From Verticillium longisporum (lineage: Eukaryota; Ascomycota; Sordariomycetes; Glomerellales; Plectosphaerellaceae): a stretch of DNA of 64,000 nt. The notes under the pieces were generated by a model. The model had not been told where the DNA came from and did not search any database. It worked only from the letters and a program-made list of their open reading frames with translations. Below are positions 33,685-47,000 of this stretch, piece by piece. Position numbers and translations under genes: made by a program. The DNA is taken from NCBI GenBank assembly GCA_019188255.1, contig JAETXT010000011.1, forward strand, positions 1,488,001-1,552,000, in the 5' to 3' direction. Every line of letters starts with the position of its first letter. The first letter of the stretch is position 1.

Positions 33685-36677
33685 ATGACCTGGCAGCCAA
33701 GCCAGGAGTCCTTGAGCCAGCTTGCTGTCTGTCTCAAGGACTCCCTGAGCGGCTTCGACAAGAATGCGCGCAAACAGGCTGAAGATGTGGGTTTCATTCG
33801 CACACTTCTAGCGATCTGACCTTTTCGGATCATAAATGTCAACTGCAGTCGCAAACCGTTACTGACGCACTCTGCTTCAGATGCTCACGCAGGCCAAGGC
33901 CTCGCCCGATATCAACAACTACCTCGCCTACCTCTTCTCCAGCGCCGAAGCCCCTACTGGCGTCCCCTTCAACTCCATGGAGTACCACCTCGTACGATCC
34001 GCCGCCGCCATCATGCTCAAGAACAACGCCCGCTCCCAGTACAAGCAAATCCCTGAGAGCAGCATGTCCCTCATCAAATTGGCCATTCCCATGGGAATTC
34101 AGGACAAGAACCCGCAGATCCGAAGCTACGCTGGCAACATTGCGACGGAAATTATCAAGAACGGCGGTCTCCTGAGCTGGCCTGAGCTACTGCCTCAGCT
34201 TCTGAGTCTGTTGTCGAACGAGTCCGGTCAGGTCCCTGCCGAGGCCCAGGAGGGCGCCATGCACGCCATGGCCAAGATCTGCGAGGACAACGTGAAGCTC
34301 CTGGATCGCGAAGTCAACGGCCAAAGGCCTCTGACTTTTCTCATGCCCAAGTTCATCGAGGCCACCAAGAACTCTCTGCCCAAGGTCCGCGCTCAGGCTC
34401 TCAGCGCTATCAACGTCTTCATCCCCCGCAAATCGCAGGCCATGCTTAACAATATTGATGATCTGCTATCTCACCTCTTCACGCTGGCCACGGACGACAA
34501 CCCCGATGTGCGTCGCCAGGTGTGCCACGCCTTCGTCCAGCTCGTGGAAGCTCGTCCCGATAAGCTGCAACCCCACATCAGCGGACTGGTAGACTACATC
34601 ATCTCGCAGCAAAAGAGTGACGACGAGGAACTGGCCAGCGAGGCTGCCGAATTCTGGTTGGCCGTCGGCGAGCATCACGATCTATGGCAATCGCTCTCGC
34701 CGTACCTCGACTAGTTCATCCCGGTCCTGCTGGACTGTATGGTCTACAGCGGAGAGGATATTGCACTTCTTGGTGGCGCATCAGACGACGAAGACGAGGA
34801 GGATCGCGAGGAAGATATCAAGCCGACATTTGCCAAGAAGTCTGCTGGCAGACAGGCCAATGGACCCGATGCCTCGGCCGACCCAGGACAAAACGGGAAT
34901 GCGTACGAGAAACTGGCCGACATGGAGGACGACGACCTGGAAGACGGCGAGATCGACGAGCTCGAGGATGGCGACGAGGATCCCGAGGGCAAGTGGACGA
35001 TTCGCAAGTGCTCTGCCGCGGCTCTCGACGTTTTCTCGAGGGATTTCCAGGACCCCGTGTTCACGGCCATTCTCCCGTATCTGACGAAGAACCTGAAGCA
35101 CGAGGATTGGCAATACAGAGAAGCTGCCGTACTGGCGCTCGGCGCCGTCGCCGAGGGAGCCAGTCGAGCTGTCACACCTCATCTTCCCGAGTTGATACCC
35201 TTCCTGTTGACGTCGCTGGAGGATTCTGAACCCATCGTCAGACAAATTACCTGTTGGACGCTGGGTCGGTACTCGCATTGGGCGGCCGGTTTGACAGACC
35301 CAGCGCAAAAGGCTACATACTTCGAGCCCCTGATGGACGGCATTCTGCGCAAGATGCTCGACAAGAACAAGAAGGTTCAGGAGGCAGCGGCTTCTGCCTT
35401 TGCGAACCTAGAGGACCAGTCCGGCAAGGTACTTCAGCCATATGTTGTACCGATTCTGCAACAGTTTGTCCGCTGCTTTGCGCGCTACAAGGACAGGAAC
35501 ATGTACATCTTGTATGATTGCGTGCAAACGCTCGCCGAGCAGATTGGGCCCTTTATGGCGCAGCCCGAGATTGTCAACATCTTCATGCCGTCGCTGATCG
35601 AGCGTTATCAGAAGGTCAATGATCAGTCGCGCGAGCTGTTCCCGCTGCTCGAGTGCCTGTCCTACGTTGCCATGGCGCTCAACGACTCTTTTGCGCCTTA
35701 CGCCCAGCCTATCTTTGGTCGTTGCGTCAACATCATTCACATGAACCTCGAACAGAGCATGGCGGCGAATAACAACACGGCTGTCGAGTCGCCTGACAAG
35801 GACTTCCTCGTCACAAGCCTCGACCTTCTGAGCGCCATCGTCCAAGCGCTCGAGAGCCAAAAGTCGCAAGAGCTCGTCAGCAATGCAGATGCTTCATTCT
35901 TTGAGCTTCTCGGCTTCTGCCTCGAGGATCCGCAGGACGACGTCCGCCAGTCTGCTTACGCCCTCCTCGGTGACTGTGCCAAGTACGTCTTCCCGGCTCT
36001 GGAGAAGCACCTCGGCACCATCATGCCCATTCTCCTGCAGCAGCTTGACCTTGACAGCATCCTTGACGAGGAGATCGACAGCGGCTTCAGCGTTGTCAAC
36101 AATGCCTGCTGGTCGGCTGGCGAGATTATCATGCACAACACAAAGGACATCTCTACTTACGTTCCCGAACTCCTCCAGCGCCTCGTTGACATTGTCTCCA
36201 ACCCGGCCGTCTCGCACGCCGTCACGGAGAACGCCGCCATCACGATCGGTCGCCTCGGTCTGCACCACAATGAGCAGCTCGCCAGCATGCTGCCCAACTT
36301 TGCTGAGGACTTCCTCACCTCCATGGAAACGGTCGAGACGTCCGAGGAGAAGGCCACGGCGTTCAAGGGCTTCACGCTTGTCGTGGCGCAGAACCCGCAG
36401 GCCATGGAGAAGGCGCTGCCACAGTTCTTTGTGGCAATTGCGAGGTACAGAGACCTGAAGCTGGAGAACCCGACCAAGCAGGAGCTACACCATCTCTTTC
36501 AAAATGTGAGTTACTGTTTTGGCTCGACTGTCTAAGAAAATATGCGAACATTTGCTAATTTGCGCCCCCAACCAGATCCTCAACGTCTACCGTCAAATGA
36601 TCCCCAACTTTGCGGACTTCATCGGCCAGATGCAGCCACAGGACCAGCAGGCCCTCAAGGCGAACTACTCATTATGA
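33685..36677 (+). CDS. Transportin / importin beta-2 (KAP104-type), in-frame TAG
   Basis: Karyopherin that imports PY-NLS cargo such as hnRNP proteins. Exons 33685-33786, 33881-36505 and 36576-36677; introns 94 and 70 bp. The HEAT-repeat solenoid starts MTWQPSQESLSQLAVCLKDS and DINNYLAYLFSS, followed by family strings RSYAGNIATEIIKNGG and PDVRRQVCHAFVQLVEARPD. The acidic H8-type loop that releases cargo on Ran-GTP binding is the DDEDEEDREEDIKP to DLEDGEIDELEDGDEDPEGK stretch. The end is ILNVYRQMIPNFADFIGQMQ to NYSL. One in-frame TAG (34712-34714, residue 312) separates SLSPYLD from FIPVLLDCMVYSGED, where the family has a sense codon. All else is open, about 942 aa. As this is normally a core import receptor, a sequence error is the simplest explanation. 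Confidence 0.93.
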
Positions 36678-37455
36678 TTGGAGAACGGGAGGGAAGACCG
36701 GATGAGGCGGGAGGTCGCATCGATGGCCCGCCAATAGCCCTTCAACATGCTAGGCGCGTGTGGAAAGGTCTCATCCATTGCATGATTATGGGCATTCACG
36801 GGTAGGGAGAGTGGGTGGTGGGATACTACCATGGTGGAAGCGGGGGTGTTGATGCTTTCCGCAAAGACGTATGGTTCACGATGGGTTTGAGATGAGACAC
36901 AAGCGGCTAGGACATATCCAACAACCGGAATGTTGTATTCTGGGGAGCACACGCGCGCACAGGGTTTGAGCAGACAGGTAGGCAGCACGAGACGAAGTGG
37001 AATGAAAGCAACCCCCTTCTCAACAACGTCGGTGCGAATCCGAAGGCCCGGCGCCGCGGCGGCGTGGCAGTGGCGGCGGAGACGGAGGCGGCACGAGGTC
37101 TGGGAAAGGGACGGGAAGAGCCAGGAAGATGCTATTCTTGGAAGACTCCATGGAGGTGATATTGTCTTAGGCGCACACGAGCCTGCATGGGAGACGAGGG
37201 CACGTGGTGCCCTGCACAGTTGCAGTGCAGGGGATGCGGCATTCGACAGGCCGGCACGATCGGTGCTGAACTCTCCGATGAAGCAACCCATGACGCGTTT
37301 CAAAAAAGAAAGTCCGAAAGTAAGGGTTGCGTCGCCGGGGTTTCTTTTTCGGCACATGGTCGATACAACGAAACACTCGACTTTGGGGGTTTGGTCGTCT
37401 TTTTTTTTTCTCCCCCTTTTCCCTTGTGTTATTCAAACCCCACCCTTCCGTCCAT

Positions 37456-37507
37456 AGATAGATAGGTAGCTAGCTAAGTAAAGTAGGTAGTTTAGTAGAT
37501 AGGTAGT
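37456..37507. repeat. TAGATAG / TAGGTAG repeat cluster
   Basis: Irregular tandem array of TAGA, TAGG and TAGC words with TAGGTAG cores, intergenic, in the KAP104 downstream region. Confidence 0.65.
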
Positions 37508-40500
37508 CAGTCACAGAGTAGCGGGCAGAGCACGTCGTCCTCCATCCGTTTTTACTTTCTTCAAATTATTTCCTTTCTTGGTTACTCCGATCTCCTCTCC
37601 ATGCCGCTGCCTGATCGCCATTCGACCAACGGCCGGTTGAAAACATGAATGGCGTTTCCCCACCGGCCGCTTCTTCATCTTGGATTCATTCGTAGGGCGA
37701 CGGACTATCTTCTCCTAACCAGCCTACTTGTACAATCGAAGCGCTCCTATATTGAGTTTCTTTATTCTTGGCCCTGCCCCCCCACTCCCCCCCCCTTTTT
37801 CCTTTGGGATGGTGGCCGCTTGCCCCTAATTTGGCATTGGCCGCACCCTCACCACCCCACAAAACGAGCCGCGCTCGTCGTTCGTCCGACTGGTCGTCCA
37901 ACCCCATTCCCGTCCATCCAAGAATCCCGACGCCATTTTCCCAATCTCGCCACCCGCTAGCCCGTGGGAACTGAAAATGGGATAAAAACGGCTCTTTACT
38001 AGCGAAACTCTGTCTCCGTGATCGCCAGGGGTCCTGTGCTATACCTCGGTAAAATGCGAGTAGGAAGGAGCTGGGGCTTGACATGGCAGGCGCGAAGGGG
38101 GCAATGGTCAGAACGATAAAACAATAAAAATGTAAAGCAAGACGAGAGGGCTCTCTGTCTGCATACGAGCACTGAGGGCGGAGAGGGAGAGACGTGGGGG
38201 ACGTTGTAGCTGTTCCGCGAATAGGAACGAACAAGCTCAGAGAATACAACACGCAGATATTGGGAGGGATATGTCTCAGCAGGGGGTGCCACGGAGGACA
38301 GTTTCGGTAGACTTTTGAAGTGTCTGGGGTCCAAGAGACGTTTCGAAATCGCTCACCATCGGAAACAGAGAGGCAGACAGACAGACAGAGAGAGAGGCCA
38401 ATCTTGTTCGTGCTGAGTCAGGGTTGACAAGCTTCAAGAATGCCGGTGCGCTCGGCTTGACCTCTTTGAGCGCCCGCTGCCCGTCGGGGAATTGTAAACC
38501 TAATATGTCTTGACCGGGTCGCGAAGTCTCTTTGTGTGGTATTTTAGATGAGGCAGTACGAGGCTCTCATCGGGCGAGGGATGTAAATATAGTGATGGAA
38601 TGTTCCGTTGGTCTAGCGGAGAGAACAGTCCCTCGCTGACACCTGAGAAGCCTTGGAGCCTCCACGGTTCTTGGCAAGGCCACAAGAGACATATGACAGT
38701 GACAAAGAGGTGTGTTGTCAGCAAGGTTTCCTACAGGGCGCATAAGCACGCGGCAGACGTTGATAATAGCAACAAGATGCCTAGCATGACCTTTTCCACT
38801 AGCATGATAGACAGCTTTAGCTCACCCACCACGTTGGTGAGCGGGGAGTGTTTCGGGGGAATGAACTGTCATACGCCTATGATTCGAACGCTAAGCACTT
38901 CATTGTGATCTGCCCTTGAAGAAGAAACAAGGGAGGCTTCCAGAATGCTTAACATAGGAGAGACGGCGTTGTCGATCATGTTGGCGCCGTTCGACGCCTC
39001 TGGCGTGATGATCTTCGGGGCACATCGGACCATTAGCCACATCTGGTTTCCACTCTCTCATCCACTTGCGTACTGTACAAGCTATTGTGATACCGGATGT
39101 GCGAGAAGGCAGAGCATGATGTTTTGTTGTGCGCTGTCGTGGTCATGACACTAAGTGACTTGAGTATTCGCCCAACGAAGTGGGCACAATAGAAAGATGG
39201 TTCGTCGCTTCAGATGAAAAGAGTCCATATATGATGGTCACCAAAAACGAATTGGCCGCAGAGTTCTTGGCTATCCATCTGTATTCGGTGCGGGAACGTC
39301 AGGTGGTCTTGGCTACGCTTCCCGGCACGCGCCATCGCAGAAGGTGGTGCTTCCGGAACGCTGGCCGACGGACTGACGTCAAGAGCCTTGATCTGCCGGC
39401 GAAAGCCGTGGAATGTATATGGTCAAGAACAACATCAGGGAATTGTCGTCGGCTATTGGACCGACTACGAGAGCTGTGGTGATGCCCGACACATATCGGC
39501 CTCCTCTGGCAGGATGTTACTCATAGTCCTTCGACCCTGAGGACCTCGCCAAGAACAGCCGCCTCAGCCCCGTCACGCGCTTGTCGTGTACTGAGGTGGG
39601 CCTCATAGACATAACAGCCGGCGCGCCTCTGCACAGCTAGTTGAGCTCATTGGCAGGTCGGCCTGAACCGAGGACACTATGCCGCGCCGCTTAGTATCCA
39701 ACCAAAAGTGCATTTAGGGGACTGGTGCCACTTTCCTGGTGAGCAACATGTCGTGCGTAACGTTCCTTCGCGCATCGCCACCACTCGGTCATATCGCGGA
39801 GTGGCAGGACGGCGGCAGCGGGTTGGCGGCAGAGGCTGCACGCGCCGTGAGACAGGTGAGATCACGACCGCTTTCGGCAACGCCCCTGCGTATATCACAT
39901 GTTGTCAGCTGATTAACCGGAGAGACTGCTGAATCATCGTACGCTCGCCAGCCAAAGGAGGCGTGGATTGGGCTTCCTGCGTACAATGTACCCCGCAAGG
40001 CCGCAAGTCTATTGGATTATATGTTGCCCTACGACAGTAAGAAAGACAGACAGATGAGATCCTGACATGTGTAAATCCTATGTCATCGCCAGATGCTAGG
40101 GTGGAATTGCAAGTGCAAGCCTAAGCAGGATTGGGTTAGCGCAGGTGTGTCGGCAAGCGGGAGAGCTAATGCAGCCTGCGGATGAAAATAGCATCAGAAA
40201 AGAACACGAGTGATGCTGAGAGGCTGTCCATTTGGGACGTCGCCCGACGGTGAGAAACTTTTAGCGCCTGTTGGGGTTGCCACGGGCAGTTTTCTGGTTC
40301 TTGGGTCGACAGACTAAACACTAGCCAAGTTGTTAGGTCATGCTATGAATGCGGGTCTGTAGGTACATGTATGTCGGGGGCAAACGCCATGCGGCTTGTC
40401 TACCGAACGGGTCAGCAAGAAAAGTAGCATGCTGAACCGAAATGCCAGCTCGTGATCATAATTCCGTACGGAGCAGGCAATGCAACCATCCTGCAGCGAA

Positions 40501-40994
40501 TGATTTGGGTTGGCCAACGACGACTTTTGCAATCTGTTCACGAATTCTTGAGTCAAACATTTGGAAAAGAATGACCGGGTTTGATAACGTGCAAAAAATT
40601 GCCTATTTGAGCATTTGGTGAGACAGTCGGCCCCCGCGGCTTCCGGGTGGGGGGTTTTCTCTAGACAAAGACTGGGGCTTTCTCAGCGGAGATCCGGGGA
40701 TGATCGAGCAGAGTGAACGAAGGGTCCTCAGTGCTAATTGCGGGACCTCACCCTGAGGAATTGCGGCATCGCAAGACGTCATGGTGTGCGGCATTTCATT
40801 CAATGGACTCAGCGGATAGCAGTGTCCTGGGATTTCCCCATACCTATCCAGCCCTAGGCATATCGCCGAGCCGAGGCTTGAGGCTACAACATGGTGATGG
40901 GTCGTCCGCACACATATCGGCCGATTGACGGGGTTGCAGGGGGTTGAATCTGGAAGCGAACAGTAATGGATAAGTAATAAGAATGGTGAACATC

Positions 40995-41017
40995 TTTTTT
41001 TTTTGGGGGGGGGGGGG
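40995..41017. repeat. T10-G13 homopolymer tract
   Basis: Ten T followed by thirteen G. Exact lengths are doubtful given the homopolymer problems elsewhere in the window. Confidence 0.8.
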
Positions 41018-44000
41018 TGTTGACGCGGTGAGTAGACGATGGTTGAATTGAGATTTGTCCTTCGACCTTCGAGGTGCGACAAGGGGGTTGATGGCCACTC
41101 AGCTGCATAGTGTTGATCGTAACGTTATTGTGGATGAAGATTACGAACTTCATTTCCACCGACTGCTTGATGTATATTCTGGCAATCGGCTCGTTAGACC
41201 TGACAAGGAATGTTCTGCGCACCCTGACGCCAAGCGCACCATGTCCCAGTCGTGAAGAAACGGCAACGTAAGCCGCTCGCGCTATGTGTTAGTTAATGGT
41301 ACAGCACACGGCACCTTGCCGCCCAAACTGCTTAGCCCGCCGAGCTATCAGGCCCTTGGCTGCACTGCATTTACAATGGCTCGACGCAACCCGCCGCGCA
41401 ACGATTCGGGGGTTCTTGACGAAGAGGGTTAGCAGAGGTGCACAACGGATGTGATACTGAGGTGGTCAGTTGCTTCACCGCAAGGTTCGCCGCACTAACA
41501 CAGGGCGTTCTGACAGGCAGCCACGCCACAGTTCCATGGCAGCTTCGGTTATCGACCGCTGTGAATGCAAACCACGGCGAGCGCGGTGGGCGCTCTTCAA
41601 TGTCGGCTAGGTGCCAAATTGCAACTTCACTAGAGAACCCAAGCAGGATCTTGTCGATGAGGGAATCATATTCCGAGTGTCAGGCAGCGCGCCAAGCACG
41701 GGGTGCGCCAGAGCCATCATCCATCTGTAAACGCCGATAGGTCATCGAACGAAGCGACCACCAGCAATGGAGAAGAAACGAGAAATGGCCTCTGACTAGC
41801 GGAGCGGAACCAGGCCGCTGGGGCGGACGGCGGCTGAACGGTCAGTGAGGTGCCTGGGTTGGGGGTTTCTTTTGGGGCGAGGACCGACACTGAGACCCAG
41901 TTCTGAGGTCGCCCCCAGCTTGCAAGGCGGAAGGGCTGGGGAGGAGTGGTGGGGTGAGCTGACAGCCCACGACGCGAGTCAACGGTGCTCTTTGACACTC
42001 AGAAGACCGCGGAGTCGAGGGAAACCCAACATGGCCCAGGTCAATACCTGACTGACTCGTTCTGCAGCTACCTACCTTAGTTAGGTCTCGTTAAACCTAG
42101 GCGAAGGAGGACAACGTCGAAGCCTGCATCCGTACCGACGCAAGTGCTTTGTATGGTTATGGTTGACAAGACGGACAAGCTCGCGCGTCTTCAAACCTCA
42201 GTGGACGATGGCGCCCGCGCCAGCGTATTGGATGGGCTTTGGAAGACAGTGGTCACAGGATGGTGTTCCGGCTGTGAGGCCTCTATGCAAGCTGCTTCTT
42301 TCGGCCGACGAAGCATTGTCGTCAAAGTGCCAACTGCGGAGGCGCGATAGCAGGGCCTGCAGGACGTCAAGCACAGGGTTGAGCTTGCAGCATTTGCTGC
42401 AGAGTACGTGCAGGGTACTTTAAGGAGCGCGTAGGGCACCGCTTTAGAGCGCAGCGAAGCAGCAGTATTCCGTTGTGCTAGAGTTCGTCGAGCAATTTTT
42501 TCTTTCTTCTCTGAGGGAGCTTTGTGTGTCGCCATGGTGTCTACCGAGCAGACCGCCATCTGTATTGTGGATGACGGCAAACTCCATGTTGGAAGGCCTC
42601 ATAGCCGGTGCAGCCTACCTCTAAGGGCAGGAGACAATTTCCTGTCCTCTGAGCAGGTCCAACCCCCTCAGCTCCTCCTTCTCCAAGACAAGTAGACCCC
42701 GCCCGTCACATGGTGCATCTTAGCAATGGGCTAGGTGGCCCCTGCCAACGGGGAAACAGCAGGCGCGCCTTACCCATCGAAGAGATCCTATTCTTAGGCG
42801 GCCACTCAACGATCACAGATTTCCATGTCTTCTGGAAGGGAAGTAACAAGGCACCTTCTTAGCGTGGATGCTACTTGGTACGGGGGTCGCTAACCTACCC
42901 TACCCCCTACTAAGGTACCTAGGCAGATGGAACGCTCACATATTCATATGAGTGTCTCTATTACTGAATGATACGGGAAAGGATGAATCCACGACGTCAG
43001 GAGGGGTCTCAGGGTACCACCAAGCAGGGGGCGGCAGGAGCGGCGTGATGAGAGGCCCAGGGCTTGGCAAATGTGGAAAGCGAGTGGTCGAACTGAGGAC
43101 AAGGCAAGAGCGTATGGGATCGATTGAAGCTGGGGGGTCGGGGGAGGCGGGGAGCAAGAAGCCCCGGTGCTCAGGCTTGCTAGTCGAAGGCGTGAGCTAC
43201 TTGGATACTGCCTACGCAGGGCCCTGGTCCTGGTCCCAATGGGTGCCGTGCCAGCGCCGTGCACCAAGTACCAATAGGCAGCAGAATTACAGTTGCAGCT
43301 TCTGTTCGCTTCGATGATACCTTCCGTCATTTGCTGTCAAGGGTCACAAATCCCCTCTCGGATTATGCAAGGGCAAAAACAAATAGAGGTTCAGGGAGGT
43401 GCAAGCAACAGCGACTTCAATCTTGGGCCGAAACAGCGAGGGCAACGGCAACTGCTCCTCCATTGCCAAGTACGGCCAGGACAGACATGATAGAGGGGGA
43501 GGAAGCAAGCGCTGGCATTGCCTGCTGGCATTGACATTGACGATGGCAAGCCTGTTGAGTCAGCCAGCCTCTTGGTCTCTCTGACATAGCCGCAACCCCT
43601 CCGACAGGCAGCCATGATCCTGCCCAGCTACATCGGCGGCTGTTGTTCTGGTTCAGGTTCGCTCGCATTGCGTCGGTTCCTTGTAGCGAGCATCCGAAGG
43701 TCAATGTCGGGGAGATAGCATGATAACCCACATGCTCATTTTTCTATGGGGGTTGGGTTTTTTTTTCGCCCCATTTAACGTGACGGCGATTCAGTCCCTT
43801 GTGACAGAGAACCCACCCTACCCACTACTCCAGTGTAGGCGACAGCCGGGGGTCAAAACATGACAGGAAAGCGGTTGAACTGGTCGGCGGTTCTCCGATG
43901 CAGTGACGTTAATCATTACTCATCGGGCGGACGAACTCCGGATTTATTGACTGCGACGAGCAGAGATCGCCCCTATCAGTCATCACGGTGGCCCCGGCAT

Positions 44001-47000
44001 CATGATCTGACTTTGACAGCCTCGGCAGAGCGCGGACAGACAGCCTCCCCAAGTCGATATGGATACACAGTCTGGGAGCTGGTGTTCCAGCGTCGGTCGC
44101 ATGGCACAGTGTTGCTGTTTTTCTCCGCTCCCTCAGATGGCAGGGATATACAGTATCCGCTGGCATTGAAGTCGCATCCAATTGACAAGGAACAGCAAGT
44201 TGTACGTCGTATCAGCTTCATCGCTACCCTCGGCCGACCCTACAAGTGGAGCACGTCTGCGAGCCGTTCGCGAGTCGACAATGCATTCATTGCTGCTGTA
44301 GTCACAATCGGTGCCACAAGGGATGGCCTTGATCGCGCGCCCTCGACATACTTTTCTCACCGCTCTCCCAGCCTTCTCGCCGTCGCTACATGGGTCGGTC
44401 TAATACAGCCCGACTTTTATCACGCATGCTTGTCTCCGCTTCTAGAACGATACTCATTCTGGCCGATTTCTCGTCCAACACCTGGCAAAGATGGCCTGGC
44501 AGGTGCTGACACGCATATGCAGGCCCGTGATGTGCACAGGGAGACTGCTTCTGTGGCCTTGTGACCCAATCATCGACTTTACTGTCTGGGAGCACATCAA
44601 GGGATCTCTCCACAGCCACAGACCAAATCCACACACACACACACACGCGCATACTACGCCTGATGAACCGTCTCAAAAGATTGCTCACGCCTTTCGCCCG
44701 CATCACTTCTCGCACCACGTCTCCCATTGGTCTGATGTGCGTCAAGCGGAACTCCACGCATCCATCCATTCGCAGGTCGGGACAGCCTGGCCTCGAGCCA
44801 CGCCACGCTACTCTATGGAGCGGGTTCATTGATTGGTACGGCAAAGTCACCCAGTTGCAGCTCAGTCGACGCTATGGAACGTTGCCTTTCCATTCACGAC
44901 TCGTGCGAAGGCAGTAAATGTCAGATGTTCAATGTGGCCACGTGCGCATAGTCTCCAACTAGGCGTCGACAGAGCGCAGTGTACATACACAACAATACAA
45001 CAGCTGTTGGCGGAACGACCGTCCAGCACCAAAGTGAAAGCAATGATAATCGATTAATGTTGGGGTCACACGGAAAAAGGGTTGTTCAAAAATAGAAACG
45101 ATCTACGCCCTATTGGGCCTGGCGCCACCGTTCCCACCCAACACCCGAACGAAGAATCTGAGCACTGGACACCAGAGAAACATTTACTCCACCCGTGTGA
45201 TCGAATGGACGATCAAAGTTCGCCAAAACAGAGTAAAGACCGAGAGGTCTGTCATGCTTTGTTCGGGAGTGTCCTCAGCAACAGAGACCGAGAAAGCCGA
45301 GCCTCCCTGTGTTCATTCAGAAAATGAGAGTAACGCTTCAAGCGATGCGGTGACACGGAGGCGATTCAAAGTCGCGAAGCCTCATTTGGAGCTCCTGATC
45401 AGGAGTGAACAATATAGCCTGTGATTGCAACTCTGAACATGATGCAGATCTCAGCCCAAATCTGCTGCGAAGCGATCACTTAACGGAGAATAGTTGTGGT
45501 GAAGAGATGACCGGCAATACCCTGAGGACCCTATCTACGGGTGTGGAGCCTAGATCATATGTCGAGGGTGCGCTTCAGAGAGCAAAGAACTTGTGGCTGG
45601 TCTGATCTCGCTGGCCAAGAATGGGCGAACTTACACCCCGAGTGTACTGAATGTTGACTGGTGACTTTGTCGTCTCGACTCCGGCACAATGCTTGGCATA
45701 CTTCTCAAACCGCACTGATGGGACCTTCGTCATTCCTCGACGGGACAGGCGAAGATAGCCACATGGACATGAGTTGCCAAATTCGGACACGAGAAACCGT
45801 TGTTTCAGCCAACCAGATGCAGCAGCAGCCCTGTAGACCCCGATCTACCCGGTCCCTAGCATTGGAGTCCACTGGGCAGGGGATGTCTCCAGATCCAGGG
45901 GCTTTTTGTCGGGGTGCGGTCTTGATGGTATCCCTGAGGGGTTCGTACAGATGGGAAGCAGGGGGTTGCGGGTTCGTTGAAGCGACGTAAATCAACACGG
46001 AGGATCCCCAATGAAGCACATTGTTCAATCACGTCGAAGAACTCGGATGGCAAGTCGGTGGATCCTCACTATGCAGGCAGTTATCCAGGACGTCCCGGCC
46101 TCCTTTGACCCTACGGATCATCTCGTTGAGTCGAGAACGAGAGGGTTCGCCGTCGTATCAAGTTGAAAGCGCTTCTTCGATTCACACGATCCAGCGACAC
46201 CTGGTTGGCCAAGAGCCTGCGGTTTGCGGCTTCGCATGACACAACCCCCCAAGTAGCCAGTCTGCGAGGTATCGGGTATCTGGCTGAACGTTCTCAAGCC
46301 TCGAGGCCGGCAAGACTACAGAAGTTGAGATGAACATATTCGTTGGGCCACGATCTTCCATTTTGTCAAAGAGGCGAAGAAGGCAGGCGTTATAGCGTGG
46401 GGGGCCTTATGCCAGACTGCCTGACCACCATCCACAGCACGTCGCTGGGTTCGACCGGATGAAAAACCGCTTGATGAACCCTGCCGTGGCGCCACGGTTA
46501 CCGCACGCAAGATCCCACATCTGCCAATCAAGTTGTTAATCGCCAAAACAGCGCATCCTTTCCGCTATTCCGCGATGCCGAAACCCAACTTGGCTTTATG
46601 TTCAACCTAGGATATCTTACCAGCCACCAAGCCGTCCGGGATTCGACTGCATGCCTCGAGGGCGTCTGGTGATGTCAGTGCTCGGGGCTGGGTTCGTTGG
46701 CCGAGTGTGAATCGAGGACGATTCTTCGCTGGCGAGGATCTTCCCCGGTCAGTGATTGGAGCTTCAAACCCTGGTGTGAGGTTTGTTGTGCGACATCGGG
46801 ATTGTTCATCTGTTGCCTCATTGCCCAGCTGGTTGAAGCTGCCGGCCTGGCATGTCATGCGCTACTCTGCCGGCACCCCATCAGCCGGTCTTTGTATTGC
46901 CCACAGTGCAATGTGGTGGGTGACTGGGACTGACCGGCACCTTGCAAGCACGATGGGTTCGATCGGGGCCTGACAGCACGCCGACCGACCCTGGGTGGGC

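Noticed and set aside
6584..34714. UAG recoding (reassigned stop codon) to explain internal TAGs
   Set aside because: Several intact genes in the same window end at TAG, and the sequence shows many other apparent consensus errors.
38590..38680. tRNA-like A-box (TGGTCTAGCGG) near 38609
   Set aside because: No matching B-box (GGTTCRANNCC) at the right distance and no cloverleaf could be folded by eye.
43860..44564. 234-codon plus-strand ORF in the 13-kb gap
   Set aside because: No recognisable motif or family and no convincing intron signals; several equally long overlapping ORFs exist.
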